From: Methanobrevibacter smithii ATCC 35061
GTDB taxonomy: Archaea; Methanobacteriota; Methanobacteria; Methanobacteriales; Methanobacteriaceae
Assembly: GCF_000016525.1 (NCBI RefSeq)
Contig: NC_009515.1
Span: 124,001 to 188,000, forward strand
Direction: 5' to 3'
DNA: 64,000 nucleotides
The translations under genes were made by a program, and so were the position numbers. Shown here in pieces: positions 37,313-48,800 of the stretch. Under the pieces are notes generated by a model. That model ran no database searches and was not told the DNA's origin. It saw only the letters and a list, made by a program, of their open reading frames with translations. Positions within the stretch are counted from its first letter, which is position 1; each line of letters begins with the position of its first letter.

Positions 37313-38671
37313 TTATTCCTCCAATAATTCTTCTTCTGAAACTTCTTCAACAAAATCATTTTCAACCATCCAATCATGCAAGTTTTCATATATTCTAAAA
37401 AGCAACAAATCTTGAGTTTCTCTCCAAGTTAAATTACCTTCAGGAAATAAATTAACTACATAATCATCAAAAGTAAATAATAATTCATTATCATCTTTAA
37501 TTTTACTTTTAAGAATTTTTCTTAAAACATTCCTAAAATTATTATATGAAGATGCATTCTCCAAACTAGATAATGTTTTTTTACTATCATTAATTTCAAT
37601 ATATTTTGATAATTTATCTCCAACAGTTTTTATTGCATCAATTCTTTTTTCATCCATTTTTCTAACCTCTCTTATATATGCATTAACTAATTTCCATGAA
37701 CAATAAGTTTTTTTATATTTAAAATTGTAAAAGTACTTTAAAATAGATTTATTCAATAATAAATTGTTATAAACAACATTTGGTTTGTTTTTGTAATAAT
37801 AATTTTTTTTATCCTTGTTAAAAGTTTCTTTTTTATCCCATTTAACAAATTGATATCCTTTTTTAAGAATAAAATTCCAATTATGTTTATCTTCTAATGG
37901 AATATCTACTAAAAAATTAAACACCTCCATAGGCAATGTATAAATTTCAAGTTCTGGTCCTTGATTATAATTAGTAAAATAATAAAAATTCAAAGATGGA
38001 TTTTCATCTTCCCACAAATCAGATAAAGAAATCACTTTTATAATAATTTCAAAAATTGCATTGACTGGTCTTGTAATTCCATCATTACAGCAACCCGTGT
38101 AATCTTTCAATGCTATTTGATTATCCACATTTTGAATCGTTTCTTTAGCCCATAAACTCATTACTAATTCTGAATCAGAATGCAATAAAATAAATTTTCC
38201 TCCACATGTATACATTAATAATGGAGAAAATTGAGTTAAAATAGCACATAATGAACAATAATCTGCTCCATCATTAGCAAATGAAAAATAATTTTTTAAA
38301 GATCCAGATCCAGTTAATGGAATTGTACTTTTTCCAAACACATTAACTGAATTTCTTCTACCACAACCTATACAAGAACCTTCATCTTGAATATCTTGAA
38401 TATTTTCAATTTCACATTTTAAATCATCAAAATATTTTTCTGAACGATTTCCTTTAATGGCATTATTAACTAAAGAAGAATTTGGAAAAATACTATACAT
38501 ATTTTTATTCCAAGCATCATTAAGATAAAGTTTAGAAATGAATTTTGCTTCATTCTCAATATCTTCAATCGTGATATTGTTGATTGATTTATCTAGCATA
38601 CCTTTAAGTGCAAAAATACCTGCATCAATAAAAGGATTCCCAGTTATTTTTAAATCTAAATTTTTAGACAT
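37313..38671 (-). CDS. cas8b: Cas8b1/Cst1, type I-B large Cascade subunit
   Basis: The 452-residue protein has two Cys pairs, CIGCGRRNSVNVFGKS and DYCSLCAIL, that form the zinc-binding region of Cst1-type Cas8b. Around them are PLTGSGSLKNYFSF and a helical C-terminal part. Cas8 recognises the protospacer-adjacent motif and recruits Cas3. It is the first gene of the leftward cas operon; AAGGAG precedes its ATG, and the promoter lies in the 334-bp gap shared with cas6. Confidence 0.88.
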   Translation of the reverse strand: MSKNLDLKITGNPFIDAGIFALKGMLDKSINNITIEDIENEAKFISKLYLNDAWNKNMYSIFPNSSLVNNAIKGNRSEKYFDDLKCEIENIQDIQDEGSCIGCGRRNSVNVFGKSTIPLTGSGSLKNYFSFANDGADYCSLCAILTQFSPLLMYTCGGKFILLHSDSELVMSLWAKETIQNVDNQIALKDYTGCCNDGITRPVNAIFEIIIKVISLSDLWEDENPSLNFYYFTNYNQGPELEIYTLPMEVFNFLVDIPLEDKHNWNFILKKGYQFVKWDKKETFNKDKKNYYYKNKPNVVYNNLLLNKSILKYFYNFKYKKTYCSWKLVNAYIREVRKMDEKRIDAIKTVGDKLSKYIEINDSKKTLSSLENASSYNNFRNVLRKILKSKIKDDNELLFTFDDYVVNLFPEGNLTWRETQDLLLFRIYENLHDWMVENDFVEEVSEEELLEE

Positions 38672-39005
38672 GCTTTTTCTCCTTATTAAATTTATTTATC
38701 CTAAAATAGACTGATTTTAAGAATATGTTCATTTTTTCAATCACAAAATGTACTTATTATACAATTTAATATTTTGTAACTCCAACTATTTAAAAGTAAC
38801 CTAATGAACATATACTTAGTAAAATTATTAATGAAAGATAATAACTTGTTAATAAATAATATTATAATCAAATATTTATAAATATATCTATTTTAATCTT
38901 AAAAAATAAAAAACAATCTCTAAAATATTATAAATAATGTTCAAAATTGATTTTAAATTCAAAAACAAAAGATACTTTAATTATCCAAAATAAATAAAAA
39001 TATTA
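38672..39005. promoter_or_regulatory. Divergent promoter region of cas8b operon and cas6
   Basis: This 334-bp A+T-rich gap has no gene. TTATTATA (38754-38761) is a likely TATA box for the leftward operon, and ATTATAAATA (38927-38936) one for cas6. ATATGTTCATT (38723-38733) and AATGAACATAT (38803-38813) are perfect 11-bp inverted copies; the first lies at the expected cas8b transcription start. They may be a regulator's sites. Confidence 0.45.
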
Positions 39006-39734
39006 ATGAGACTCGAAATTATCTTAAAAGGAAAAAACAACTTTAAAGTTCCATTTAATTACAATCATATTTTATCAGCCATTATTTATAATAAAATAGC
39101 TGATTTGAATTTTGCCAATGAATTGCACTCATCAAAATCATTTAAATTTTTTACTTTTTCTCAAATTTATATTCCTAAAAGAAGAATAGTTAAAGATGGA
39201 ATAATAGCTAAAGACGGAGTTATTAGTTTTTATATATCTTCACCTAATGATTTTTTAATTAAAAGTCTTGTTGACGGATTTCTTGAAGATTTAGAAATAA
39301 GCTTTCAAAACCAAAAATTAACAATTCAAAAAATTGAAGCATTAAAAACCCCTGAATTTTCATCTAAAAGTGAATTTAAAACCTTGGCACCAATAATTGT
39401 CAGAACTAAAAAAGAAATTAATGGTGAACTTAAAATTTGGGATCTTGCACCTTCAGATAAGTTTTTCAAATCATTGGAAAATAATTTAATAAAAAAATAT
39501 ATTAAATTTAATAATTTAACAAAAACTGATAAAAAAATCAATATATATTCAGATATGAATTTTGTAAAAAGAAAACGAATTTCAATAAACAAAGGCAATG
39601 CTACAACTCATCACAGAGCTTATATGATGGATCTTATTTTAGAGGGTGACCTGGACCTGATTGAATTTGCTTATGATGTCGGAATAGGTGAGAAAAATTC
39701 AATGGGCTTTGGAATGATTAAATTATTGGAATAA
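39006..39734 (+). CDS. cas6: Cas6 pre-crRNA endoribonuclease
   Basis: The 242-residue RAMP protein begins MRLEIILKGKNNFKVPFNYNH, with a likely catalytic His near residue 21, and ends with the Cas6 glycine-rich loop GIGEKNSMGFGMIKL. It cuts each repeat to release crRNAs with an 8-nt 5' tag. Unlike the other cas genes it is on the plus strand at the far end of the locus, so it is controlled from its own promoter. No clear ribosome binding site is seen. Confidence 0.92.
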   Translation: MRLEIILKGKNNFKVPFNYNHILSAIIYNKIADLNFANELHSSKSFKFFTFSQIYIPKRRIVKDGIIAKDGVISFYISSPNDFLIKSLVDGFLEDLEISFQNQKLTIQKIEALKTPEFSSKSEFKTLAPIIVRTKKEINGELKIWDLAPSDKFFKSLENNLIKKYIKFNNLTKTDKKINIYSDMNFVKRKRISINKGNATTHHRAYMMDLILEGDLDLIEFAYDVGIGEKNSMGFGMIKLLE

Positions 39735-39755
39735 ATTAATAAAAATAAAAAAAAG

Positions 39756-39780
39756 AGTTAAGAGAAGATTTCTCCTAACT
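39756..39780. terminator. Hairpin between cas6 and the adhesin
   Basis: AGTTAAGAGAA (39756-39766) pairs with TTCTCCTAACT (39770-39780) with one mismatch. It covers the stop of the convergent adhesin gene and follows an A-rich stretch after cas6. Confidence 0.55.
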
Positions 39781-42087
39781 GATTGTAATTTTATTTCCAA
39801 TTTGATAACTGTTCCATATTGAAGTGATGATATATTCTCCCCTGAGAAGTCGGATATTTAAACTTGCAACACCATTATCTGCTGTTGTTTTATTGTAAAA
39901 TACTCCGTTTACATTGAATATCACTGTCTGATTAGCTAAGGGTTTTCCCTGACCGTCAAGAACAGTTGCATTAAACTTACTGCCGTCCTTAAACTTCATG
40001 GACAAATCATCAGTAAGCAGAACACTTTTAACAACCACATTGTTTCCCACATCATATCCTTCATATATTGCAGTTACAATATATTTTCCGGGATTCAAAT
40101 TGATGTTTAGTGTTACTGTACCATTTTCATCAACTGTCCTTTTATAGAATACCCCGTTTATGTTAAATGTTACATTTTTACCAATAGCTAAGCTTCCGTC
40201 TTTATCATAGACTTTTGCTGTGTATTGTGTGCTGTTTTTATAATATTTAACTATATCATGGTTTTCACAGATAAGAGCTTTGACAGTTATGTTGAAACCT
40301 TTTTTCTCATTGTTTACAGGGTTGTATGCCGTTAAAATGTAGGTTCCGGGTCTTAAGTTAATGTTTAATTTTGCATAACCTGAATCATCAGTGTTTCTTG
40401 TGTAAAACACACCATTGATATTGAATGTAACTGCCCTTTTAGCTAAAGGGTTTCCTGAACTATCAATGAATTTTGCATAAAACTGGGTTTCATTTCTGAA
40501 CATCTTTACAATATCATTTCCTGAGATAGTTTCATATACTTTTACATTGGCTTTTTTGGAATCACTGCCGAAACGTCCATTATAACTTACTTTGGCAAGA
40601 TATTCACCAGAATCCAGATTAATGGCCAGTGAAGCAGTGCCCTTATCATCACTAACTTTTTTATAATCAACACCATTGATATTAATAATAACATTTTCAC
40701 CAACAATAGGATTGCCATTAACATCCTTTAAGCATATGCTAAACCTTTCAGGACCTCTATAATATTTGTTTACGTCATCTGCACAAAGTACAGCACCATA
40801 ATCATTTGCAAATAATTTATCGCTTCCGACAAAATTGTTGTCCAGTGAATGGTATAAATCAAACTGTCCTGATTTAAGTGCCTTAAGAGAAATTGTGATG
40901 TAATTATTCATATCACAGTCATTTAAATTCCAAACTACAATACGGCCAGAATCCAATCTGTAATTTCCCCTAGATACACTTGCATTATTAAAATCAAATC
41001 CTTCAGGAAGAGCAAACTGAACTACAGGGCTTGAATGAGCAATATAGTTAACCTGATATTTCAACTCAATATTATCTCCAACAGGACATGAGCTGACGGG
41101 AGTCAGTAATCTGAAAACTTCAATACTGTTTTCAAAAACATGAGTTCCCAAAAATAGTTTATCTCTAGCTAATGGAAGGGAATTTCTTGAATGGAAATTA
41201 CTGAAGTAATAAACATTATCTGCCATATTGGATGTTGAGCGGCCAACACCTCTACCGTCATCATTTGATGCATAGGAATCTACTCCATAGGACAGTCCAT
41301 TAGAAGAAGCAGTCAGCTTCCAGTGATAAGTCATTATATTTCTCCTATTGACACCATAGCTGTCAGTATAAACTTTTTTAATGGCTGCATCAACCGGATT
41401 CAGACTGCTGTCATAACTGCCTTTTTGAGACATGGAATAAATATTAGGACATAAAACATACTGTCCAGGCTGCAGTTTAGAAACATGATACAAATTACTG
41501 AAAACAACACCATAGGTTCCGTCAGCTGCCTTAATTACAAAATGACCTAAAGAATATCTGGACATTATCTTATAAATTCTTGAAAGATAATCATTTGTAA
41601 TCTGATTGGTGACAACCATTTCAGAAGCTATGCTTTCAATCTGGCGAAATACAGAACCGTCTGTTACACCACCATTACCAATAAGCCAGCCATTGGATGT
41701 GACAATTGCATGTGAAAAATAACCCCCGCTGGTTTTATATTGCTTCAGATAACCAATATCTCCCCAGCTACCGCTTTCAATATAAATATCAGCGGCATTT
41801 GCAGCATCACGCCTGATACAAATAACTCCTTCATTATCACTTACCTGAAGAACAGCTGAACTGCATTCACTTAAATTAATCAAATCATCAGCAGTCTGAC
41901 CTGTGTCCTGCCTTACTCCACCATCTGCATAGTGTTCTGCATCAGTGTTAGTATCCAACACCACATTATCATTAAATGACAATTCATTTAAATCCTGACT
42001 AGCTACAGCATCATCCTGCGCACTGACTGAAGTTATAGCTATCAGAAAAACAAAAAAAACTAAAATAAAATACTTTTTATTGAACAT
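39775..42087 (-). CDS. Adhesin-like surface protein with Ig-like repeats, 770 aa
   Basis: A signal peptide (MFNKKYFILVFFVFLIAITS, cleaved near VSAQ) is followed by an N-terminal domain of about 300 residues containing ECSSAVLQVSDNEGVICIRR, GGYFSHAIVTSNGWLIGNGG and LGHFVIKAADGTYG. This could be a papain- or NlpC-like amidase fold (Cys, His, Asn order) and is typical of Methanobrevibacter surface proteins, but its activity is unproven. A DUF11-like segment (about 325-420) and four Ig-like repeats of 85 residues with FNINGVFYxR and LNINLxPGxYI follow. GGTGAATTC precedes the ATG. The last repeat resembles the remnant at 26559-26941. Confidence 0.8.
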   Translation of the reverse strand: MFNKKYFILVFFVFLIAITSVSAQDDAVASQDLNELSFNDNVVLDTNTDAEHYADGGVRQDTGQTADDLINLSECSSAVLQVSDNEGVICIRRDAANAADIYIESGSWGDIGYLKQYKTSGGYFSHAIVTSNGWLIGNGGVTDGSVFRQIESIASEMVVTNQITNDYLSRIYKIMSRYSLGHFVIKAADGTYGVVFSNLYHVSKLQPGQYVLCPNIYSMSQKGSYDSSLNPVDAAIKKVYTDSYGVNRRNIMTYHWKLTASSNGLSYGVDSYASNDDGRGVGRSTSNMADNVYYFSNFHSRNSLPLARDKLFLGTHVFENSIEVFRLLTPVSSCPVGDNIELKYQVNYIAHSSPVVQFALPEGFDFNNASVSRGNYRLDSGRIVVWNLNDCDMNNYITISLKALKSGQFDLYHSLDNNFVGSDKLFANDYGAVLCADDVNKYYRGPERFSICLKDVNGNPIVGENVIININGVDYKKVSDDKGTASLAINLDSGEYLAKVSYNGRFGSDSKKANVKVYETISGNDIVKMFRNETQFYAKFIDSSGNPLAKRAVTFNINGVFYTRNTDDSGYAKLNINLRPGTYILTAYNPVNNEKKGFNITVKALICENHDIVKYYKNSTQYTAKVYDKDGSLAIGKNVTFNINGVFYKRTVDENGTVTLNINLNPGKYIVTAIYEGYDVGNNVVVKSVLLTDDLSMKFKDGSKFNATVLDGQGKPLANQTVIFNVNGVFYNKTTADNGVASLNIRLLRGEYIITSIWNSYQIGNKITIS

Positions 42088-42311
42088 GAATTCACCTGTA
42101 ACCTATTAATTAACAGATATTTAATGATTGTATGTTAAAATATAAACATTTTTATGAAATTCAGATGTGTTTTTAGAATATAAATCAGTATACGGATTCA
42201 ACTAAAAAACAGAAAATATCCGAAAACTAAAAAATTCAACTGTGGTTTTTTTATAATTTCATGCATAAAAATAGCTTTTTTAATGATCATTAAATAAGAT
42301 TTAAAAATAAT
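42088..42311. other. Gene-free upstream region of the 770-aa adhesin
   Basis: This 224-bp stretch contains the adhesin ribosome binding site and presumably its promoter. It ends sharply at the right-hand 33-bp hsdS repeat. No open frame or structured RNA was seen in it. Confidence 0.5.
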
Positions 42312-42344
42312 AATTGCGATTTAGCGGATTTGATGATGAATGGA
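42312..42344 (+). repeat. 33-bp hsdS-derived inverted repeat, right copy
   Basis: This copy is identical to 26526-26558 but on the plus strand. It encodes LRFSGFDDEW with a stop codon (TAA) directly upstream in frame and no hsdS sequence downstream. On its right a different, 5'-truncated membrane ORF begins. Confidence 0.85.
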
Positions 42345-42647
42345 TAGAAGATTATTTTATTAATTTTTATTATTTTTCTAACTATAATTGTATCAATTTT
42401 GATTTCAATTATCGTTATTATTAAATATAGAAATAAGGATATTGGTATTCAAATTTCCGCTTTGATTCTAATTTCAGTAGCTAGTCAATTTGTATCAGGA
42501 AATGCTCCGTCTTCAATAATGTTTTATCCAGAATATCCCGGCAGATACTGGATAATTTTCAATGGAATTTTAATGATTATAATAGGATTACTGATTTATG
42601 ATTTATTGGAAAACTGGGAATTTTCAATAAATAAACTTCAAAAGTAA
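42345..42647 (+). pseudogene. 5'-truncated small membrane protein
   Basis: An open frame begins with a TAG overlapping the repeat edge and reads KIILLIFIIFLTIIVSILIS, then KYRNKDIGIQIS, PEYPGRYWIIFN and a final helix before LENWEFSINKLQK. The first helix is open right up to the repeat, while the first possible start (TTG at 42399) lies inside it. This suggests the 5' end was lost when the hsdS repeat arrived. A working 82-residue product from the TTG cannot be excluded. No family is recognised. Confidence 0.5.
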
Positions 42648-42877
42648 TGCATATCTAAAACAATTATATTTTTTAGTTTTAAAAGATTAATATGACTAGC
42701 CATATTACCACAACAATACCCAAATTATTTTTAATATTTATTGTGCTCTTTATATACAAGTTACTGTTAATTTCCAAGAAAATAATAAGAGCAATCCATT
42801 AATAGCAATGAAAAAATAGCTAATCTTAAAAAATAAAAAAAGCTGATTTGAGTAGTTAAACCCAAACCACAAATAAA
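42648..42877. other. Intergenic region with a possible 36-aa membrane peptide
   Basis: ATG at 42692 opens 36 codons to TAA at 42802 (MTSHITTTIPKLFLIF, then basic residues), one hydrophobic helix with a basic tail. It could be a microprotein or chance. The rest is A+T-rich sequence downstream of the giant adhesin, with no clear terminator. Confidence 0.25.
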
Positions 42878-45800
42878 TTATAATTTTCTTTTTCTAGATC
42901 CGACAAATATTACACTTAAAATACATAAGAGCAACATTACAAGTGGATTTCCTGTATTCGGTAAGTTTACAGATTTGCCACATTCATTATCTGAAGATGA
43001 ACCATCTGGATGAACCTGTTTATCCGGACCGATCGGAGCTGCTTTTTTAAGGACTTTAACAGTTACATTGTCGTAGTTGTTTTCCATGATTACTTCGAAG
43101 GTTTCGCTTGTTACATTGACATGTACTGTTGAATTGCCTTCGTTTAATGCTTTAGCTACAAATGTTAATACGACTTTTTCACCATTTGTTAAGTTTCCTA
43201 TAGACCAGTTGCCCGAAGTTATGTCAAATGTTCCTTTTGTTGCATTATATGAGAGAATGCTTAATGCATTTGGTATTAATATATTAGCAATAGTATTTAT
43301 TGCATCGCTTGGTCCATTATTTATGACAGTAACAGTGTAGACAACATTGTCTCCAACATATATTTCGGATTTGTCAGCAACTATGTGTATTTCCAGATCA
43401 ACAATATCTCCGGATTCTATAGTGCAGTTGGAAGTTTTGTTTCCAACATTTACAGTATTTGTAATATTTCCTGATTTGTTTACACATACATCAGCAGTCA
43501 AATCAACAGTTGAATTAGCTGTGATGTTTAAAATCCATGTAATAATTCCAGTAACAGGGTCATATACTCCGCCGTTTGAAGCATTGATGAATTTTAATCC
43601 TTCAGGAAGAATATCTCTAATTACAACATTTGTTGCATTGATTTTTCCAGGGTTGGAAACTGTAATAGTGTAGGTTATTTCATCTCCAATATGAATATCA
43701 GAGGAATTAACTTCTTTTACAGTGATTATTTCAGGAACTGTTATGTTTCTGACAGCTGTTTTATTACCAACAGCAACAGTGTTAGGTAAAACACCATAAC
43801 CTAAAACAGTAACATTTACATTGAATGTTTTGGTTTCGCCTTTAGCTAAATCAACAATCCAGGTAATTATGCCTGTTTTTTCATCATATGTGAAGTTTCC
43901 AGTTGCATTTAAGAATTTCAATCCTTTATCTAAAACATCTGTAATAACTACATTGTTAGCATCACCGATACCATCATTAGTAACAGTAACAGTGTAGGTT
44001 ACATTATCACCGAAATTAGGAATTTCGTTGTCAACTGTTTTGTCCGGATTGATTTCAGGAACAGTCACATTAACACCAGCAGTCTTATTACCAACAACTA
44101 AAGAGTTAGTAACATTTCCATAACCTACAACAGTAGCAATCACACTAAATACTTTACTTTCACCTTTAGCCAAATCAACAATCCAAGTAACAGTACGTGT
44201 AGCTTCATCAAAGGAGTAATTACCAGTTGCTGAAACAAATTTAAGACCTTCACCTAAAACATCACGAACAACAACATCCTTAGCATCACCGATACCATCA
44301 TTAGTAACAGTAACAGTATAATTTACATTGTCCCCAAAGTTAGGATTGGAAATATTAGCAGTCTTATCAGGAATAATCTCAGGAACAGTCACATTAACAC
44401 CGGTTGTTTTATTACCAACAACTAAAGAGTTAGTAACATTTCCATAACCTACAACAGTAGCAATCACACTAAATACTTTACTTTCACCTTTAGCCAAATC
44501 AACAATCCAAGTAACAGTACGTGTAGCTTCATCAAAGGAGTAATTACCAGTAGCATCAACGAAAGTTAAACCTTCACCTAAAACATCACGAACAACAACA
44601 TCCTTAGCATCACCAATTCCATCATTAGTAACAGTAACAGTATAATCTACCTTATCACCGAAATTAGGATTAGTAATATTAGCTGTTTTATCAGGATTAA
44701 TCTCAGGAACAGTCACATTAACACCGGTTGTTTTATTACCAACAACTAAAGAGTTAGTAACATTTCCATAACCTGAAACAATAGCATTAACATAGAAAGT
44801 TCTGCTTTCACCTTTAGCCAAATCAACAATCCAAGTAACAGTACGTGTAGCTTCATCAAATGTGTAATTACCAGTAGCATCAACAAAAGTTAAACCTTCA
44901 CCTAAAATATCTTTAACAACAACATTATTAGCATCACCAATTCCATCATTAGTAACTTTTACAGTGTAGGTTACATTATCACCGAAATTAGGATTTTCAA
45001 TACCTACAGTCTTATCTGGAATGATTTCAGGAACAGTCACATTAACAGAAATGGTTTTATTACCAACAACTAAAGAGTTAGTAACATTTCCATAACCTGA
45101 AACAGTAGCAATCACACTAAATACTTTACTTTCACCTTTAGCCAAATCAACAATCCAGGTAACAGTACGTTTTACAGGATCCCAAACACCATTATCAGAA
45201 GCACTTACAAAGGTCAAACCTTCACCAAGCATATCAACAATAACAACATTATTAGCATCCCCCATACCATCATTAGTAACAGTAACAGTATAATCTACCT
45301 TATCACCGAAATTAGGATTAGTAATATTAGCTGTTTTATCAGGAATAATTTCAGGAACAACAACATCAGCAGAAGCAGTGTTATCCCCAACAGTTACATC
45401 ATTGATTAAAACACCATAAGCTTCAGCAACAGCAGTCACATAGAAAGTTTGAGACTCACCTTTAGCCAAATCAATAATCCATGTAACAGTATGACTATCT
45501 TCATCAAAAGTATACTCGCCAGTAGCTTTAACAAATTTCAATCCTTTATCAAGAATATCCTTAACAACAACCTGTTTAGCATCAACAACACCATTATTTG
45601 TAACAACAACAGTATAAGTTACAGTATCGCCGAAATTAGGATTTTCAACATCAACAGACTTACCCGGAATAATTTCAGGTACTGTAATGTTTTTTGTAGC
45701 TGATTTGTTTCCTACAACTACTGTGTTATTTATGTTTCCATATGCTTCTACAGCAGCATTTACACTAAATACCGCACTTTCACCAGCACCCAAATCAATA

Positions 45801-48800
45801 ATCCAGGTAATGGTTCTTGTAGATTCATCATATTTGCCGTTATGGCTTGCATTAATGAATTTTAAACCTTTGCCAAGAGTATCAACTATGACAACTTGTT
45901 TTGCATCTTTATTAGCATTATTGTTAACAGTTATAGTGTATTCCACTTTATCTCCAAAGTTAGGAGTTGTATTGTTAACATCCTTAGCAGGAATGATTTC
46001 AGGTATATCTACAGTTACAGCAGCTGTTTTATTACCTACAGTTACTTCATTGGTTACATCTGTGTATCCGACGATTTTAGCAACAACAGTAAATGTTTTA
46101 GTTTCTCCAGAAGCCAGGTCAACTTTCCAGGTAATTGTATTGGTTTTATTATCATAGTTACCAGTAGAACTGACATATTCTAAACCTTTGCCAAGAGCAT
46201 CAACAATAATTACATCATTAGCGTTTCCATTACCTTCGTTTTTAACAGTAACTGTATAAGTTAAATCATCTCCGAAGTTAGGGTTTTCATTGTCTACTGT
46301 TTTGTCTGGAGTGATTTCAGGTACGGTTACATTTTTATTGAATGTTTTGTTACCGACAACTAAAGAGTTGGTTACATTACCATAGTTGATAACAGTAGCT
46401 ACAACAGTAAATGTTTCTGTTTTACCTGCATCTACATCAACAGTCCATGTAATAGTATTGGTAGCTTCATCAAAGGTATAAGTACCGGTAGCTGAAACAA
46501 ATTTAAGATCTTTACCTAAAACATCACGAACAACAACTGCTTTAGCATCTGCATTTCCGTCATTAGTGACTGTTACAGTATAAGTTACATTGTCACCAAA
46601 GTTAGGATTTTCAATGTCTGCAGTTTTGTTAGGAATAATTTCAGGAACATTTACATCTACAGAAGCGCTTTTATCTCCAACAGATACAATGTTGGTTAAA
46701 ACACCATACTCATCAGCAACAGCAGTTACAGTCAAATCAAGAGAACTGCCTGCAGCAATATCAACTACCCATGTAACAGTATGAGAAGCTTCATCATAAA
46801 CACCATTATGAGAAGAACTGACATATTTCAATCCATTATCCAAACGGTCTACAACAACTACATGTTTAGCATCTGCTTTGCCGATGTTATTAACAGTAAT
46901 TGTGTAATCTATGCTATCACCAAAGTTAGGATACTTATTGTCCGCATCTTTACTTGGGATAATTTCCGGAACATCAACATCTACAGCAGAGGTTTTATTA
47001 CCTACAACTAAAGAGTTGGTTACATTCCCGTATCCAATTACTTTAGCAACTACTTTAAATGATTTTGTTTCCCCTGAATTTAGATTAACAGTCCATGTAA
47101 TAGTGCGGGTAATCGGATTATATACTCCTCCGTCTGCTGAAATAAGTTCTAAACCTTCACCTAAAACATCACGAACAGCTACATTGACAGCATTGGATTT
47201 GCCGACATTTGTAATGTTAACAGTGTATGTTACTTCATCACCAAAGTTAGGATTTTCAATGTCTGCAGTTTTGTTGGGAATAATTTCAGGTACTGTAATG
47301 TTTACAGAACTTGTTTTATTTCCGACAGTTACATTGTTGGTTAAAACACCGTAATCTTCAACAATAACCTTAATAGTTAAATCAACATGACCTTTAGCAT
47401 TAACATCTACAATCCAGGTTACAGTACGGGTAAGTTCATCATAAACACCACCATAATTAGCTTCAATGAACTTGAAACCAGGAGCAAGAATATCTTTTAC
47501 AACAACATTCTTAGCATCAGCAGCACCATCGTTAGAAACAACAATAGTATAAGTTACATTGTCGCCAAAATTAGGGTTTTTGTTATCTACAGTTTTATTT
47601 GGAGTAATTTCAGGAACATTAACGTTTATTTTAGAAGTTTTATTGCCTACAGCTAAAGAGTTGGTTACATTACCATACCCTACCACAGTAGCTACAACAT
47701 TTAATGTTTTGGTTTTGCCTGCAGCCAAATCAACAATCCAAGTAACAGTGTTGGTTTTTTCATCCCAAACACCACCATCTGAAGAACTGACATATTTAAG
47801 GCCGTTACCTAATTGGTCAACAATGACAACCTGACTAGCATCCACATCACCGTCATTAGTAACAGTAACAGTGTAGGTTACATTGTCACCAAAGTTAGCA
47901 TCAGTTACATTAGCTGTTTTATCAGGGATAATTTCCGGAACTGCAATATCTACAGAACTTGTTTTATCTCCAACAGTCACCCTGTTAACTAAAACACCGT
48001 AATCTTCCACAGTAACATTTACTTTTAATTCTACAGTTTTACCTGAATCAATATCCAAAGTCCATGTTACAGTATGTGTATTTTCATCATAAACACCATT
48101 GTAATTAGCTCCAAGGAATTTAAGACCTTTCGCAAGAGTATCTGTTATTACAACTTGTTTTGCATCACTAATGCCGTCATTAGAAACAACAATAGTATAA
48201 GCTACATTTTCACCGAAGTTAGGAGTTGTATTGTTAACATCTTTTTTAGGAGTAATTTCAGGTACATCCACATTTTTAAAGATTGTTTTATTTCCAACAA
48301 CAACTTTGTTAGATATATTTCCATAGCCTGAAACAGTAGCTTCAACAGTAAATGTTTTTACTTCGTTTTTAGCTAAATCAACAATCCATGTAATAGTATG
48401 GGTAATCGGATCATATTGACCGTTATCACTAATATCAGTAACGGTTAATCCGTTCCCAACAACATCCTTAACAATAACATTATTAGCTTCAAATTCGCCA
48501 TTGGTAACAGTGACAGTATATGATACTTTATCACCGAAGTTAGGTGAATCATTATCAATAGTTTTATCAGGAGTAATTTCAGGAACAGTTACATTTCTTA
48601 TAACAGTATTGTCTCCAACAGTAACTGTATTGTTTAAAACACCATAAGCATCTACAGTAGCATATACATAGAATGTTAAGTTTTGACCTACAGCTAAACC
48701 ATCAATATTCCATGTAACAGTACGTGTGGTAGAATCATATTCATAATTACCACTAGCACCAGTAAATATCAAACCTTTATCAAGAATATCTGTTAAAGTT

